A stretch of 64,000 nt of DNA from NCBI GenBank assembly GCA_902492005.1, contig CABUJV010000006.1:13333-77332 (forward strand). The letters run 5' to 3'. The notes beneath the pieces were generated by a model. It made no database searches. It had not been told where the DNA came from and was given only the letters and a program-made list of their open reading frames with translations. The stretch is from an uncultured Eubacteriales bacterium (GTDB lineage Bacteria; Bacillota; Clostridia; Oscillospirales; Oscillospiraceae). Positions 49,883 to 58,200 of this stretch are shown here, piece after piece (positions within the stretch are counted from its first letter, which is position 1; every line of letters starts with the position of its first letter). Both the position numbers and the translations under genes were made by a program.

Positions 49883-50272
49883 CTATTCCCTCCGCTCCGC
49901 CGACTCCAGCCCCTTCTCCTGCAGCAGCGCCTCCAGCTCCGTCAGATCCTCCCGGCCGACAGCCCGGCTGTCCACCAGGGCCGCCACCAGTGAGGGCAGG
50001 GACCCGCCGTGGAGCCGCTCCAGAAAGGACCGGCTCTCCACAGCCAGATAGTCCTGGCGGGACACCAGGGGTCGGTACAAATTGGCCCTTCCCGCCTTTT
50101 CCCGCCCCACAAAGCCCCGCTCCTCCAGACGGGAGAGCAGCTTGAGCAGCGTGGCGGTCTGCCAGTGCCGCCCCGTCAGCCCCGCCATCAGCTCCCCGGA
50201 GGTGTTACCCGCAGAAGAGGACCATAGAAGGGGACCGTGGAAAGACCGGACTCCTAGGCGCGGTACTCGCAC
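49883..50272 (-). CDS. BlaI/MecI-type repressor with abnormal N-terminus
   Basis: 129 codons from a GTG at 50272. The part from about residue 25 on is a clear BlaI-like protein: GELMAGLTGRHWQTATLLKL, LSRLEERGFVGREKAGRANL and YRPLVSRQDYLAVESRSFLE are the winged helix and dimerisation helices. The usual start (ISxAEWxVMxxLW) is not there; only LLW remains, in the run VRSFHGPLLWSSSAG. The frame begins inside the last six codons of nagA and has no visible ribosome site. A 5' deletion that fused this gene to the nagA end would explain it. It may be a pseudogene or be expressed by read-through from nagA. Confidence 0.6.
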   Translation of the reverse strand: MRVPRLGVRSFHGPLLWSSSAGNTSGELMAGLTGRHWQTATLLKLLSRLEERGFVGREKAGRANLYRPLVSRQDYLAVESRSFLERLHGGSLPSLVAALVDSRAVGREDLTELEALLQEKGLESAERRE

Positions 50273-51372
50273 GTGCCCCGGACATAGGTGGCGCGCACCT
50301 GAAGATCGCGGTCCAGCAGGATAAAATCCGCCTTGGCGCCCGGCGCGATCCGGCCCATGTCTGCCCGGCCGATGATGTCGGCGGGATTCCGCGTGCCCAT
50401 GCGCAGGGCGTCGGCCAAAGGGACGCCTACCCGCTGAGCCAGGTTGCGCAGGCCCTGGTCCATGGTCAGGGTGCTGCCCGCCAGGCCGCCGTTTTTCATG
50501 GCCATCCCGTTGGTCACCGTGATGGCCTCGTTGCCCAGATGGTAATCCCCGTCCGGCATACCCGCGGCCTCCATGGAGTCGGTGCAGAAATAGCAGCCCT
50601 CCACCCCTTTGGCCCGGTAGATCAGTTGGATCAGAATGGGGTCGATGTGAATCAGATCGGCGATGAACTCGGCGCTGATACTGCCGTCCGTCAAGGTCAC
50701 CCCCAAAACGCCCGGTTTCCGGTGGTGGAGGGGCTCCATACCGTTGCAGGTGTGGGTAGAGCAGGTGACGCCCAGCCGGACGGCCCGGGCGGCCTCCTCC
50801 GCCGTGGCCACCGAGTGGCCGATGGAGGCCACCACGCCGTGGGTCTTGAGATACTCCACCAGCTCCATGCCGCCCTTCCGTTCGGGCGCCAGGGTGACCC
50901 GGACGATCTCGTCCTCGAAACCGGCGGTCAAAGCCCGGTAGTGGTCCAGCTCCGGGTCACGGAGCTTGGCGGCGTCGTGGGCGCCCTTCACCGCCTGCGC
51001 CAGGTAGGGCCCCTCCAGATAGGCGCCCAGTACCCGGGCCCCCCGGTCCAGGGCCATGGCGGAACGTATGTCGGCCAGGTAGGCCCGGATAGGGCCGTCC
51101 GTTTCGGTGATGGAGGCGGGGCAGAAGGCCGTGACGCCGTATTGCACCTGGGTGAGCGCCATTTTGGCATTGTCCCCGGGGCGCATGCTGTCCAAGCCCT
51201 TCTGGCCGTGCATGTGGACGTCCACGAAGCCGGGGGACAGCAGCAGCCCACCCATGTCCTCGCCGTCCTGACGGTGGTCCAGGGCGGTGACGGTTCCCTG
51301 GTCGAAGGTGACGGCCGTCTCCGGTCGGAAGGCGGCGCCGTCAAAAATGCGAACATTACAAATGGTATTCAT
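50254..51372 (-). CDS. nagA: N-acetylglucosamine-6-phosphate (or galactosamine) deacetylase
   Basis: 372 residues. An amidohydrolase barrel with the metal-site motif SPGFVDVHMHGQKG, the metal-binding Glu of YLEGPYLAQAVKGAHD, the His of SIGHSVATAEEAARAV, THTCNGMEPLHHRKPGVLG, and the catalytic Asp in CYFCTDSMEAAG. It removes the acetyl group from GlcNAc-6-P or GalNAc-6-P. It is co-transcribed with the AraC gene upstream (12-base gap) and divergent from a kinase/isomerase/transporter operon, which points to an amino-sugar pathway. The C-terminus is complete; the next gene begins inside it. Confidence 0.93.
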   Translation of the reverse strand: MNTICNVRIFDGAAFRPETAVTFDQGTVTALDHRQDGEDMGGLLLSPGFVDVHMHGQKGLDSMRPGDNAKMALTQVQYGVTAFCPASITETDGPIRAYLADIRSAMALDRGARVLGAYLEGPYLAQAVKGAHDAAKLRDPELDHYRALTAGFEDEIVRVTLAPERKGGMELVEYLKTHGVVASIGHSVATAEEAARAVRLGVTCSTHTCNGMEPLHHRKPGVLGVTLTDGSISAEFIADLIHIDPILIQLIYRAKGVEGCYFCTDSMEAAGMPDGDYHLGNEAITVTNGMAMKNGGLAGSTLTMDQGLRNLAQRVGVPLADALRMGTRNPADIIGRADMGRIAPGAKADFILLDRDLQVRATYVRGTCEYRA

Positions 51373-51384
51373 CCTGTTACTCTC

Positions 51385-52260
51385 CTATCTCCGGACTGGA
51401 GCGGTGTCCGGCGCCGTCTCGCGGCCGGAACGTTGCAGTTTCTTTTTATAGCGCAGAGGGGTATATCCGGTGGCGGACTTAAAAACCTTTACAAAATAGT
51501 TGCTGTCGCCAATCCCCACCGCCTCGGCGATCTGGCTGATGGGCAGGTCGCCTTCAGCCATCAGGATTTTGGCCGCCTCAATCCGCCGCCGGCGGATGAG
51601 CTGCTGCACACTGCAGGCAAAGCTGCCGCGGGCCGTCTGGCACAGCTTGGTCTTGCCGATGCCCAGCTCGGTGGAGATGGTGCTCAGGGTCAGGGGGCGG
51701 GCGTAGTTCTTGTCCACGTAGGCGGACAGGAGCTGGGCATCGGTCAATTCGCTCTGCTTTACATACTCGTGGAGCCAGATGTAGGAGGCACAGGCGGAGA
51801 GCACGTCGGCATAGGCCCACAGGGTGTTCTGGCCCAACTGGTCCAGCCGGTAAAAGGCCCGTTTGAGGGCGGGCAGGTCATTGTGCCACCGGCATTGCCG
51901 CTCGATGCGTGCCCACTGCTCGTCCAGGGGGGACTCGTCCAAAACCTGGCCGTACATGAGATAGGCCAAAAGCCGCCCCTCCTCCATGACGGGGATAGCC
52001 GCCTCCATCAGCCCGGCATGGCAGCGGTAGAGGTAGGCTTGGTTCTGTTCCCGGGCGTAGCGCAGGGCCCGGGTGTCGCACTCGATGCACTTTTCATAGC
52101 CGTAGGAGGTGCTCTGGATCAGCTTGCAAAAGGCGCAGGCCGTGTTGCTCGTAATGACGTCGTTGAAGTCGCTTCCTTTCAGCGTGATTTTCCGGCCCGT
52201 AATGAGATAGAGACTGTTGAGCAGCTTGGCCAGCTTGTCAAAATCATAGATAGAACCCAT
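51385..52260 (-). CDS. AraC-family regulator with PocR sensor domain
   Basis: 291 residues from the ATG at 52260; upstream in-frame codons lack a ribosome site, while GGTGGGGGG precedes this one. The PocR ligand-binding domain (about 1-140) includes the cysteine-rich CAFCKLIQSTSYGYEKCIEC and AAIPVMEEGRLLAYLMYGQV segments. The C-terminal AraC domain has two helix-turn-helices: LTLSTISTELGIGKTKLCQT and LPISQIAEAVGIGDSNYFVK, ending FKSATGYTPLRYKKK. It is transcribed divergently from the sugar operon and is the obvious activator. PocR domains bind small organic ligands; the inducer is unknown. Confidence 0.92.
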   Translation of the reverse strand: MGSIYDFDKLAKLLNSLYLITGRKITLKGSDFNDVITSNTACAFCKLIQSTSYGYEKCIECDTRALRYAREQNQAYLYRCHAGLMEAAIPVMEEGRLLAYLMYGQVLDESPLDEQWARIERQCRWHNDLPALKRAFYRLDQLGQNTLWAYADVLSACASYIWLHEYVKQSELTDAQLLSAYVDKNYARPLTLSTISTELGIGKTKLCQTARGSFACSVQQLIRRRRIEAAKILMAEGDLPISQIAEAVGIGDSNYFVKVFKSATGYTPLRYKKKLQRSGRETAPDTAPVRR

Positions 52261-52297
52261 ACAACCAGTTTTCCCCCCACCTGCCAATTCTCCTCTC

Positions 52298-52331
52298 AGT
52301 ATATTCGTTCGAAAGCAAGAAGTCAACGAAT
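52298..52331 (-). promoter_or_regulatory. Promoter of the araC-nagA operon with overlapping inverted repeat
   Basis: On the minus strand TTGACT (52326-52321), a 17-base spacer and TATACT (52303-52298). ATTCGTT (52303-52309) and AACGAAT (52325-52331) form a perfect 7-bp inverted repeat across the promoter, a candidate regulator site. Confidence 0.75.
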
Positions 52332-52387
52332 CAGAAAAATCCGCATAAAATCCGGTCGTTTTTTCTAAAACCACGAACAGTTATCCA

Positions 52388-52417
52388 TTGAGAACCTGGA
52401 ACAGCATCCTCTATAAT
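52388..52417 (+). promoter_or_regulatory. Promoter of the sugar operon
   Basis: TTGAGA (52388-52393), an 18-base spacer and a consensus TATAAT (52412-52417), about 43 bases before the ROK kinase start. Confidence 0.75.
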
Positions 52418-52459
52418 TGTGCATATACGACAAGAGCACAGCCATGGGGTGGGACCGTT

Positions 52460-53383
52460 ATGTATGCAATTTCCATAGACTCCGGCGGGACCAAGGTCGT
52501 CGGCGCGGTCGTAGACGAGGAAGGCCGCATCCTGACCAAGTCCCGTCACGAGATCCCGGAACGGGACGGCAATTATCTGGTGGGCGTGTTCAAGAATATC
52601 ATCACCCAATACAGCCAGGATTATCCCATTGACGTGGTGGGCATCGGCGGCAACGGACGTATCGATCCCGTCCGCGGGGTAATCCTCAACTGCGGAGTCC
52701 ATGTCAACTGGCAGGGCCGCTGTCTCAAGGATGAGCTCCAGATGGCCTCCAGCCTGCCTGTGTGCGTGAACAACGACTGCTACTGCGCCATCAAGGGCGA
52801 GATCTGGCAGGGAGCGGCGCGGGACTACGCCGTGGTGGCGGGCATCATCATGGGCACGGGCATGGGCGGGGCCATGGCCGACCACGGGAAGTTTTGGCGC
52901 GGGGCCCACTTCGGGGCCGGGGAGGTAGGCCATATGGTCCTCCACCGGGACGGCCTGCCCTGCTACTGCGGGCAGAGGGGCTGTGTGGAGCGCTATGTCA
53001 GCGGCACGGCCCTCTGGAGCGCCTACAACCGGGCGCTGGGGGAGGAAGCACTGCACTCCGGCTACGAGTTCTTCGACCGGCACAGGGCTGGGGACCCGGT
53101 GGCCCGGAAGGTACTGGACGGCTTCGTGGACGACCTGAGTCTGGTCATGGTCAACCTCTCCAACCTGTGCGACCCGGATGCCATCCTCCTGGGCGGCGGC
53201 ATCTCCGAGACCCGGGAGGTCTGGGGCCGTGAGCTGGAGCAGCGCTACCGCCAGCGGGTAGGGGGCTGCATGAAGGACACCCGCATCGTGTACGCGTCAA
53301 AGGGCAACGACGCAGCCTTGCTGGGTGCGGCCAAGTTTGGATTTGAGCTGCTGGAACATCAGCAAGAGGAGGAGCGAAAATGA
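52460..53383 (+). CDS. ROK-family sugar kinase
   Basis: 307 residues from the ATG at 52460, after GGGGTGGGA. The ATP-binding phosphate-1 motif is MYAISIDSGGTKVVGAVVDE, and the ROK signature and zinc site are present: GAGEVGHMVLHRDGLPCYCG followed by QRGCVERYVSG, giving CxCGxxGCxE. No N-terminal HTH is present, so it is a kinase, not a ROK repressor. ROK kinases phosphorylate glucose, GlcNAc, ManNAc or related hexoses. In this operon it would phosphorylate an imported amino sugar, replacing a PTS. The gene ends overlapping the SIS gene by four bases. Confidence 0.92.
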   Translation: MYAISIDSGGTKVVGAVVDEEGRILTKSRHEIPERDGNYLVGVFKNIITQYSQDYPIDVVGIGGNGRIDPVRGVILNCGVHVNWQGRCLKDELQMASSLPVCVNNDCYCAIKGEIWQGAARDYAVVAGIIMGTGMGGAMADHGKFWRGAHFGAGEVGHMVLHRDGLPCYCGQRGCVERYVSGTALWSAYNRALGEEALHSGYEFFDRHRAGDPVARKVLDGFVDDLSLVMVNLSNLCDPDAILLGGGISETREVWGRELEQRYRQRVGGCMKDTRIVYASKGNDAALLGAAKFGFELLEHQQEEERK

Positions 53384-54411
53384 GCCTAATTTACGACGAA
53401 ATCAAAAATCAGTATGCAGCCATGGAGAAGTGCGCCGCTTACCTGGAGGAGAAATACCACGAGATCGAGGCTCTCGTGTGCGCTTCCCAGCCCGCCAGGG
53501 TGGTTTTTATGGGCTGCGGCTCCAGTTTCTCGCTGGCCAAGTCCATGGCCGACACGGTGAACATGCGGACCCGGACGCCGGCCTACGCCGTGCCTGCCGG
53601 CGACGCCACCCTCCACGCCAGGCGCTACGCCGGGATGATGGAGGAAGCCCTCATCGTCCCCGTATCCCGGTCCGGCAGCACCTCCGAGGTAATGTTCGCC
53701 CTGGACGCCCTGAAGGCGACAGGCTGCTCCTTCACCGTGTTCAGCGTGTCCTGTGTGCAGAGGTGCAGCCTCTCGGAGCAGAGCGCCCTTTCTCTGGAGA
53801 TGCCTTGGTGCTTTGACAACAGCATCTGCCAGACCCGGACGGTGAGCTGCCTCTATTACTCGGTCATGTACGTGCTGGCCAAGCTGGTGAAGGACGAGAA
53901 GCTTTCCGCCCAGCTCAAGGCTTTCCCCCGGGTTGGGACCCGTTATGCCGCCCGCTTCGAGGAGGAGTGGGAGGCCTTGGCCGGCAAGGACTGGGACCAT
54001 GTGGTGGTATTGGCCGACGCCGAAATCCACGGCATTGCCGAGGAGGGGTCGCTGGCCTTCAAAGAGGTCTGCCAGCTCCCCAGCAACTGCTATCACGTGC
54101 TGGACGTGCGCCACGGACCCATGGTGCTCATCCGGAACAAGACCCTGGTCATCGCCGCCGTCGCCGGGGATAAGCTGGAGCAGGACCTGGTGCGGGATCT
54201 GGTGGGCCACGGGGCTTTCATTGCCACCTGCACCGACCGGCCCATGGAGCTGGCAGGCACGGTCAACTTCCCGGTGGGAGAGGATTTGGACCACATTGTC
54301 CGCGGCCTGGCCGTCATCGTGCTGTGCCAGCTTGTGGCCTTTTACAAGTCCAAGGTCACCGGCACCGACCCCGACCACCCCGACGGGCTGGACGCTTGGA
54401 TCAAGCTGTGA
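53380..54411 (+). CDS. SIS-domain sugar-phosphate isomerase/deaminase (AgaS/GlmS-C-like)
   Basis: 343 residues, starting with ATGA overlap on the kinase stop. Two SIS domains are visible: the first with RVVFMGCGSSFSLAKSMADT and VPVSRSGSTSEVMFALDAL (the SRSGxT phosphate loop), the second with HVVVLADAEIHGIAEEGSLA, FKEVCQLPSNCYHVLDVRHG and PMVLI. This is the layout of GlmS C-terminal, FrlB and AgaS proteins. Reactions in the family include aldo/keto isomerisation with release of ammonia from amino-sugar phosphates. With NagA and KbaZ-like neighbours, an AgaS-type galactosamine-6-phosphate deaminase/isomerase is the best reading, but the substrate is inferred. Confidence 0.85.
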   Translation: MSLIYDEIKNQYAAMEKCAAYLEEKYHEIEALVCASQPARVVFMGCGSSFSLAKSMADTVNMRTRTPAYAVPAGDATLHARRYAGMMEEALIVPVSRSGSTSEVMFALDALKATGCSFTVFSVSCVQRCSLSEQSALSLEMPWCFDNSICQTRTVSCLYYSVMYVLAKLVKDEKLSAQLKAFPRVGTRYAARFEEEWEALAGKDWDHVVVLADAEIHGIAEEGSLAFKEVCQLPSNCYHVLDVRHGPMVLIRNKTLVIAAVAGDKLEQDLVRDLVGHGAFIATCTDRPMELAGTVNFPVGEDLDHIVRGLAVIVLCQLVAFYKSKVTGTDPDHPDGLDAWIKL

Positions 54412-54416
54412 GCGCC

Positions 54417-55733
54417 ATGGAACACGTCTTACAGGAGATTGCCCGGGCCAACCGGGCGGGGGAGGGTGTGGGCATCTATTCCTGCTGCAGCGCCAACGAG
54501 TACGTGCTCCGCGCCGCGCTGAAGAAGTCCAGGGAGCACCACACCCCCGTGCTTATCGAGTCCACCGCCAACCAGGTGGACCAGTTCGGCGGCTACGTGG
54601 GCATGACGCCGGAGCGGTTTTACGGCTACGTGCTGTCTCTGGCCGACGAGCTGGGGGTGGAGCGGGACCAGGTCATCCTGGGGGGCGACCATCTGGGCCC
54701 CCTGACCTTTGCCGGCAGGCCGGAGGCCGAGGCCATGCCCCTGGCCCGGGAGCTGGTCCGGCAGTACGTGCTGGCCGGCTTTACCAAGATTCACATTGAC
54801 ACCAGCATGAAGGTAGCGGACGACGACCCCGCCGTCCGCCTGCCGGACGAGGTCATCGCCCGCAGGGGCGCCGACCTGTGCGCCGCAGCGGAGGAGGCCT
54901 TCGCCCAGCGGAAAAGCCAGGTACGGGACGCGACGGCGCCGGTGTACGTGGTGGGCAGCGAGGTGCCCATCCCCGGCGGCGCACAGGAGGCCGAGGAGGG
55001 TGTGGCCGTCACCGAGCCCGCCGACCTGGAGCACACCCTGAACGCCTTCCGGGAGGCCTTCCTCTCCCGGGGCCTGGAGGACGCCTGGAGCCGGGTGGTG
55101 GCCGTAGTGGTCCAGCCCGGCGTGGAGTTCGGCAGCGCCGACGTGTTTGACTACGACCGGGAAAAGGCGGCCAAAATCACCCGGGCCATCCGCCGGTACG
55201 ACCGGCTGGTACTGGAAGGACACTCCACCGACTATCAGACCAGGTACGGCCTGCGGAAGATGGTGGAGGACGGCGTGGCCATCCTGAAAGTGGGGCCCGC
55301 CCTGACCTTCGCCGTCCGTGAGGGTCTGTTCGCCCTGGAGAACATCGAGCGTGAGCGGTTGTCCGGCGGCGGCCTCCCCTTGAGCAACTTCCGCCAGGTC
55401 CTGGAGGAGGCCATGCTCCGGGACGACAGGCATTGGAAAAAGCACTACCACGGCACCGCCGTCCAGCAGAAGTACGACCGGGCCTTCAGCCTGTCCGACC
55501 GGGCCCGCTACTACCTGACCGACGGGGAGGTCCAGGCCGCTGTCCGGCGGCTGATGGAAAACCTGAGGAAGAATCCTGCGCCCTCCTCCCTGCTCAGCCA
55601 GTATCTGCCCCGCCAGGCCGTGCGGGTGCGGACTGCGGCACTGGAAAATGAGCCCGCCGCCCTCTTGGAGGACCATGTGGGCGATGTGATTGAGGACTAT
55701 CTGTTTGCTACGTTGAAACGGAAGGGAGGCTAA
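54417..55733 (+). CDS. KbaZ/GatZ-family protein (tagatose-bisphosphate aldolase subunit type)
   Basis: 438 residues from the ATG at 54417; an in-frame GTG at 54408 overlapping the previous stop is possible. A TIM-barrel start IARANRAGEGVGIYSCCSAN is followed by TPVLIESTANQVDQFGGYVG, the metal-type VILGGDHLGPLTFAGRPEAE, FTKIHIDTSMKVADDD and LEGHSTDYQT. This matches KbaZ/GatZ, described in E. coli as a partner stabilising the KbaY/GatY aldolase. No KbaY/GatY gene is here. Some GatZ-like proteins act alone as sugar-phosphate 4-epimerases, which could turn tagatose-6-P into fructose-6-P; that is my inference for this gene. Confidence 0.85.
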   Translation: MEHVLQEIARANRAGEGVGIYSCCSANEYVLRAALKKSREHHTPVLIESTANQVDQFGGYVGMTPERFYGYVLSLADELGVERDQVILGGDHLGPLTFAGRPEAEAMPLARELVRQYVLAGFTKIHIDTSMKVADDDPAVRLPDEVIARRGADLCAAAEEAFAQRKSQVRDATAPVYVVGSEVPIPGGAQEAEEGVAVTEPADLEHTLNAFREAFLSRGLEDAWSRVVAVVVQPGVEFGSADVFDYDREKAAKITRAIRRYDRLVLEGHSTDYQTRYGLRKMVEDGVAILKVGPALTFAVREGLFALENIERERLSGGGLPLSNFRQVLEEAMLRDDRHWKKHYHGTAVQQKYDRAFSLSDRARYYLTDGEVQAAVRRLMENLRKNPAPSSLLSQYLPRQAVRVRTAALENEPAALLEDHVGDVIEDYLFATLKRKGG

Positions 55734-55805
55734 ACCGTCGGAAAAAGAAGATACGCAGACCCGGACTTATACCGCACCAGATTACAATTTTAAGGAGGTA
55801 CCGAA

Positions 55806-57173
55806 ATGAAATTGGCGAAAAGACTGATCGCGCTCTCTCTTGCAATGGTTCTTGCTCTCTCCCTAGCCGCCTGCGGCGGCGGCAGCCAGGCTCCGGCGCC
55901 CACCGGATCTCAGCCCGCGGCGCCCACCGGCGGCGACAGCGGCGAAACCATTACGCTGACCATGGCCACCCAGCTCTATGTGGAGGCCCCCCACCGTGCT
56001 GCCATCGACAAGCTGGTGGCCGCCTACAACGAAAAGAACCCCAACGTGCAGATTGAGATTTCCGGCGCCGGTTATGCCGACTACTGGAACAACCTGACCA
56101 CTGCTATCCTGGCCAACAACGAAACCGACATCATCCAGGTGTACCCCGAGAACGTGGCCTCCTACCAGACCCTGCGCGAAGGCGGCACCTTCCTGGACCT
56201 CACTGACCGCTTCAACGCCTCCGGCCTGGAGGGCAAGCTCACCGGACAGGAGACCTGTACATACGACGGCAAGGTGCTGGGCCTGTCCAACTACTCCTGG
56301 GGCACCACCGCCATCTTCTATCGCAAGTCCATGCTGGAAGCAAAGGGCATCGACCCCGCCTCCATCAAGACTCAGGACGATTTTCTGGAGGTCTGCAGGC
56401 AGTTCAGCCAGAACGGCAGCGTGGCCACCGGCGTCGTGTACGGCTCTCACGCCTTCTCCGTCAGCGAGTGGAACCGCCTGATCGCCCGCCCTGTCTCCGG
56501 CGGTCTGTATTTCAAGGATGACAACAACGGCCCCTTCACCGCGGATAACCTCAATTGCAACTCCCCCGAAAATGTCTGGGCAGCCCAGTGGTGGAACGAC
56601 TTCATCGCCGTGGAAAAATGCGGCAAGCTGGTGCTGGACAAGAAGGACTCCCGCGAGATGTTCTGGAACGGTGAGGTCCCCTTCTGCATGGACGGTCCCT
56701 GGTTCATCGGCATGTGCCAGGAGCATGACGCCGCCATGATGGACGACATCGGCATCATCCCCCAGTTCGACATCGTGTATGAGGGCCAGACCTACAAGCC
56801 CAACCCCCAGAACTACCCCGAGCTGAGCATGATCAGCAGCAACTGCAAGCATCCCGACGAGGCGTGGGACTTCCTGGTCTGGATGACTACCGAAGAGGCC
56901 CAGAAGATCATCGCCGAGTGCGGCCAGATCCCGGCCAATACCGAGTACGCCTCCTCGCAGGAGTACAAGGACGCCTATCCCATGTCCGCGCTCTTCTACG
57001 ACTTCCTCAGCAACAACTATGCGCCTCAGGTTTCCGACCCCGCCATTCCCGAGTACAACGAGCTCAATCAGGTTATGATCGACGCCGCCGCTGAGATCTT
57101 CAACGACCAGCCGGTGGATGTCAAGCCCATTCTGGACCAGGCCAGAGACCAGATGGCCGCCATCATGGGTTGA
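55806..57173 (+). CDS. Sugar ABC transporter, substrate-binding lipoprotein (family 1)
   Basis: 455 residues, ATG preceded by AAGGAGGT. The signal peptide ends LAAC with lipid Cys23, then a Pro/Ala/Gly linker. The SBP family 1 fold shows ETITLTMATQLYVEAPHRAA, TDIIQVYPENVASYQTL and MFWNGEVPFCMDGPWFIG. Such proteins bind oligosaccharides or glycosides and pass them to two permease subunits. There is no ATPase gene in the operon; these importers commonly share an MsmK-like ATPase encoded elsewhere. The ligand is unknown; the context suggests a GalNAc- or GlcNAc-containing sugar. A 13-bp hairpin follows. Confidence 0.92.
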   Translation: MKLAKRLIALSLAMVLALSLAACGGGSQAPAPTGSQPAAPTGGDSGETITLTMATQLYVEAPHRAAIDKLVAAYNEKNPNVQIEISGAGYADYWNNLTTAILANNETDIIQVYPENVASYQTLREGGTFLDLTDRFNASGLEGKLTGQETCTYDGKVLGLSNYSWGTTAIFYRKSMLEAKGIDPASIKTQDDFLEVCRQFSQNGSVATGVVYGSHAFSVSEWNRLIARPVSGGLYFKDDNNGPFTADNLNCNSPENVWAAQWWNDFIAVEKCGKLVLDKKDSREMFWNGEVPFCMDGPWFIGMCQEHDAAMMDDIGIIPQFDIVYEGQTYKPNPQNYPELSMISSNCKHPDEAWDFLVWMTTEEAQKIIAECGQIPANTEYASSQEYKDAYPMSALFYDFLSNNYAPQVSDPAIPEYNELNQVMIDAAAEIFNDQPVDVKPILDQARDQMAAIMG

Positions 57174-57196
57174 GTACCCACGCAGAGTCAAACAGA

Positions 57197-57226
57197 CGGC
57201 GCCGGCGGCATCCGCCGCCGGCGCCG
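57197..57226 (+). terminator. Hairpin between sugar-binding protein and permease genes
   Basis: Perfect 13-bp GC-only arms (57197-57209 and 57214-57226) with an ATCC loop, followed by AAATTTAAAG, not a T run. It most likely acts as a 3' stabiliser or weak terminator that raises binding-protein output relative to the permeases. Confidence 0.65.
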
Positions 57227-57303
57227 GAAATTTAAAGCAGTCAAACGGAATCGCGAATCGGGGCCGAGCCCGGTTCTTTCCGCCTGAAGATGGGGGGCGC
57301 CCA

Positions 57304-58200
57304 ATGAAAAGACTGAAAATAAGCCGTGATACGAAGAGCGGCTACCTCTTTATTTTGCCGCTGGTGATCATATTGGCCGTTTTTTTGGCCTATCCGATCC
57401 TGAAAGCGGCGGTTATGAGCGTACAGTACTGGAAGATGATGAAACCGTCGCCGGACGGTCACTACTTTGTGGGCGCGGAGAACTATGTCAGCGTGTTTCA
57501 GGACAGCTTTTTCTGGAACTCGGTGAAGGTGACCCTGCTGTACATGGTGGTGACAGTGGCGGCCCGGTTTATTCTGGGGTTTGTCACTGCGCTGGCCCTG
57601 AACACCAAGTTCAAGGGCTGCGGCTTGGCCCGGGCCCTGGTCATCATCCCCTGGGCGGTTCCCGAGGTGGTGGCGTGTCTGGTCTGGATTCTGATGTACG
57701 ACAAGGACTACGGCGTGATCAATTCCGTGCTGAACGGGATGGGGGTTCTGTCGGGGAACCTGGGGTGGCTGCTGGACAAGAATCTGGCCCTCCCGGCGGC
57801 CATGGCGGTCAACATCTGGAAGGGCTTCCCCTTCGTGGCCATCATGCTCCTGGCCGGCCTGCAGGGCATCGATCAGGAGATGTACGAAGCGGCCACGGTG
57901 GACGGTGCCAGCAGGTTCCAGCAGCTGCGCGACATCACCTGGCCCTCGCTGAAGCCGGTGTCCATGGTGGTGTTCCTGCTGCTGATCATCTGGACCCTCA
58001 AGGACTACGCCATCGCCTACCTGCTGGCCAAGGGCGGACCCGCCCGGGCCACGGAAATCCTGACCATCTTCGTGCAGCAGACAGCCTTTAAGTACTTCGA
58101 CTTCGGCAAGGCCTCAGCGGTGGGTATGATCATGCTGGTGGCAAGCTGTATCTTTACCGGCCTATACTTCCGGGCCCTGAGCAAAGGAGAGAAGGCATGA
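57304..58200 (+). CDS. Sugar ABC transporter permease, MalF/UgpA type
   Basis: 298 residues from the ATG at 57304. Six helices are expected: GYLFILPLVIILAVFLAYPI, the second block ARALVIIPWAVPEVVACLVW, and the EAA loop EMYEAATVDGASRFQQLRDI that binds the ATPase. The LLLIIWTLKDYAIAYLLAKG segment is family-typical. It forms a heterodimeric channel with the protein encoded immediately downstream, whose start overlaps this stop by four bases. No ATP-binding gene is in the window for this importer. Confidence 0.93.
   Translation: MKRLKISRDTKSGYLFILPLVIILAVFLAYPILKAAVMSVQYWKMMKPSPDGHYFVGAENYVSVFQDSFFWNSVKVTLLYMVVTVAARFILGFVTALALNTKFKGCGLARALVIIPWAVPEVVACLVWILMYDKDYGVINSVLNGMGVLSGNLGWLLDKNLALPAAMAVNIWKGFPFVAIMLLAGLQGIDQEMYEAATVDGASRFQQLRDITWPSLKPVSMVVFLLLIIWTLKDYAIAYLLAKGGPARATEILTIFVQQTAFKYFDFGKASAVGMIMLVASCIFTGLYFRALSKGEKA

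Noticed and set aside
48031..50272. A beta-lactam resistance module
   Set aside because: The protease and repressor belong to the BlaR1/BlaI families, but the protease has no penicillin-binding sensor motifs and no beta-lactamase or PBP2a-like gene is adjacent.
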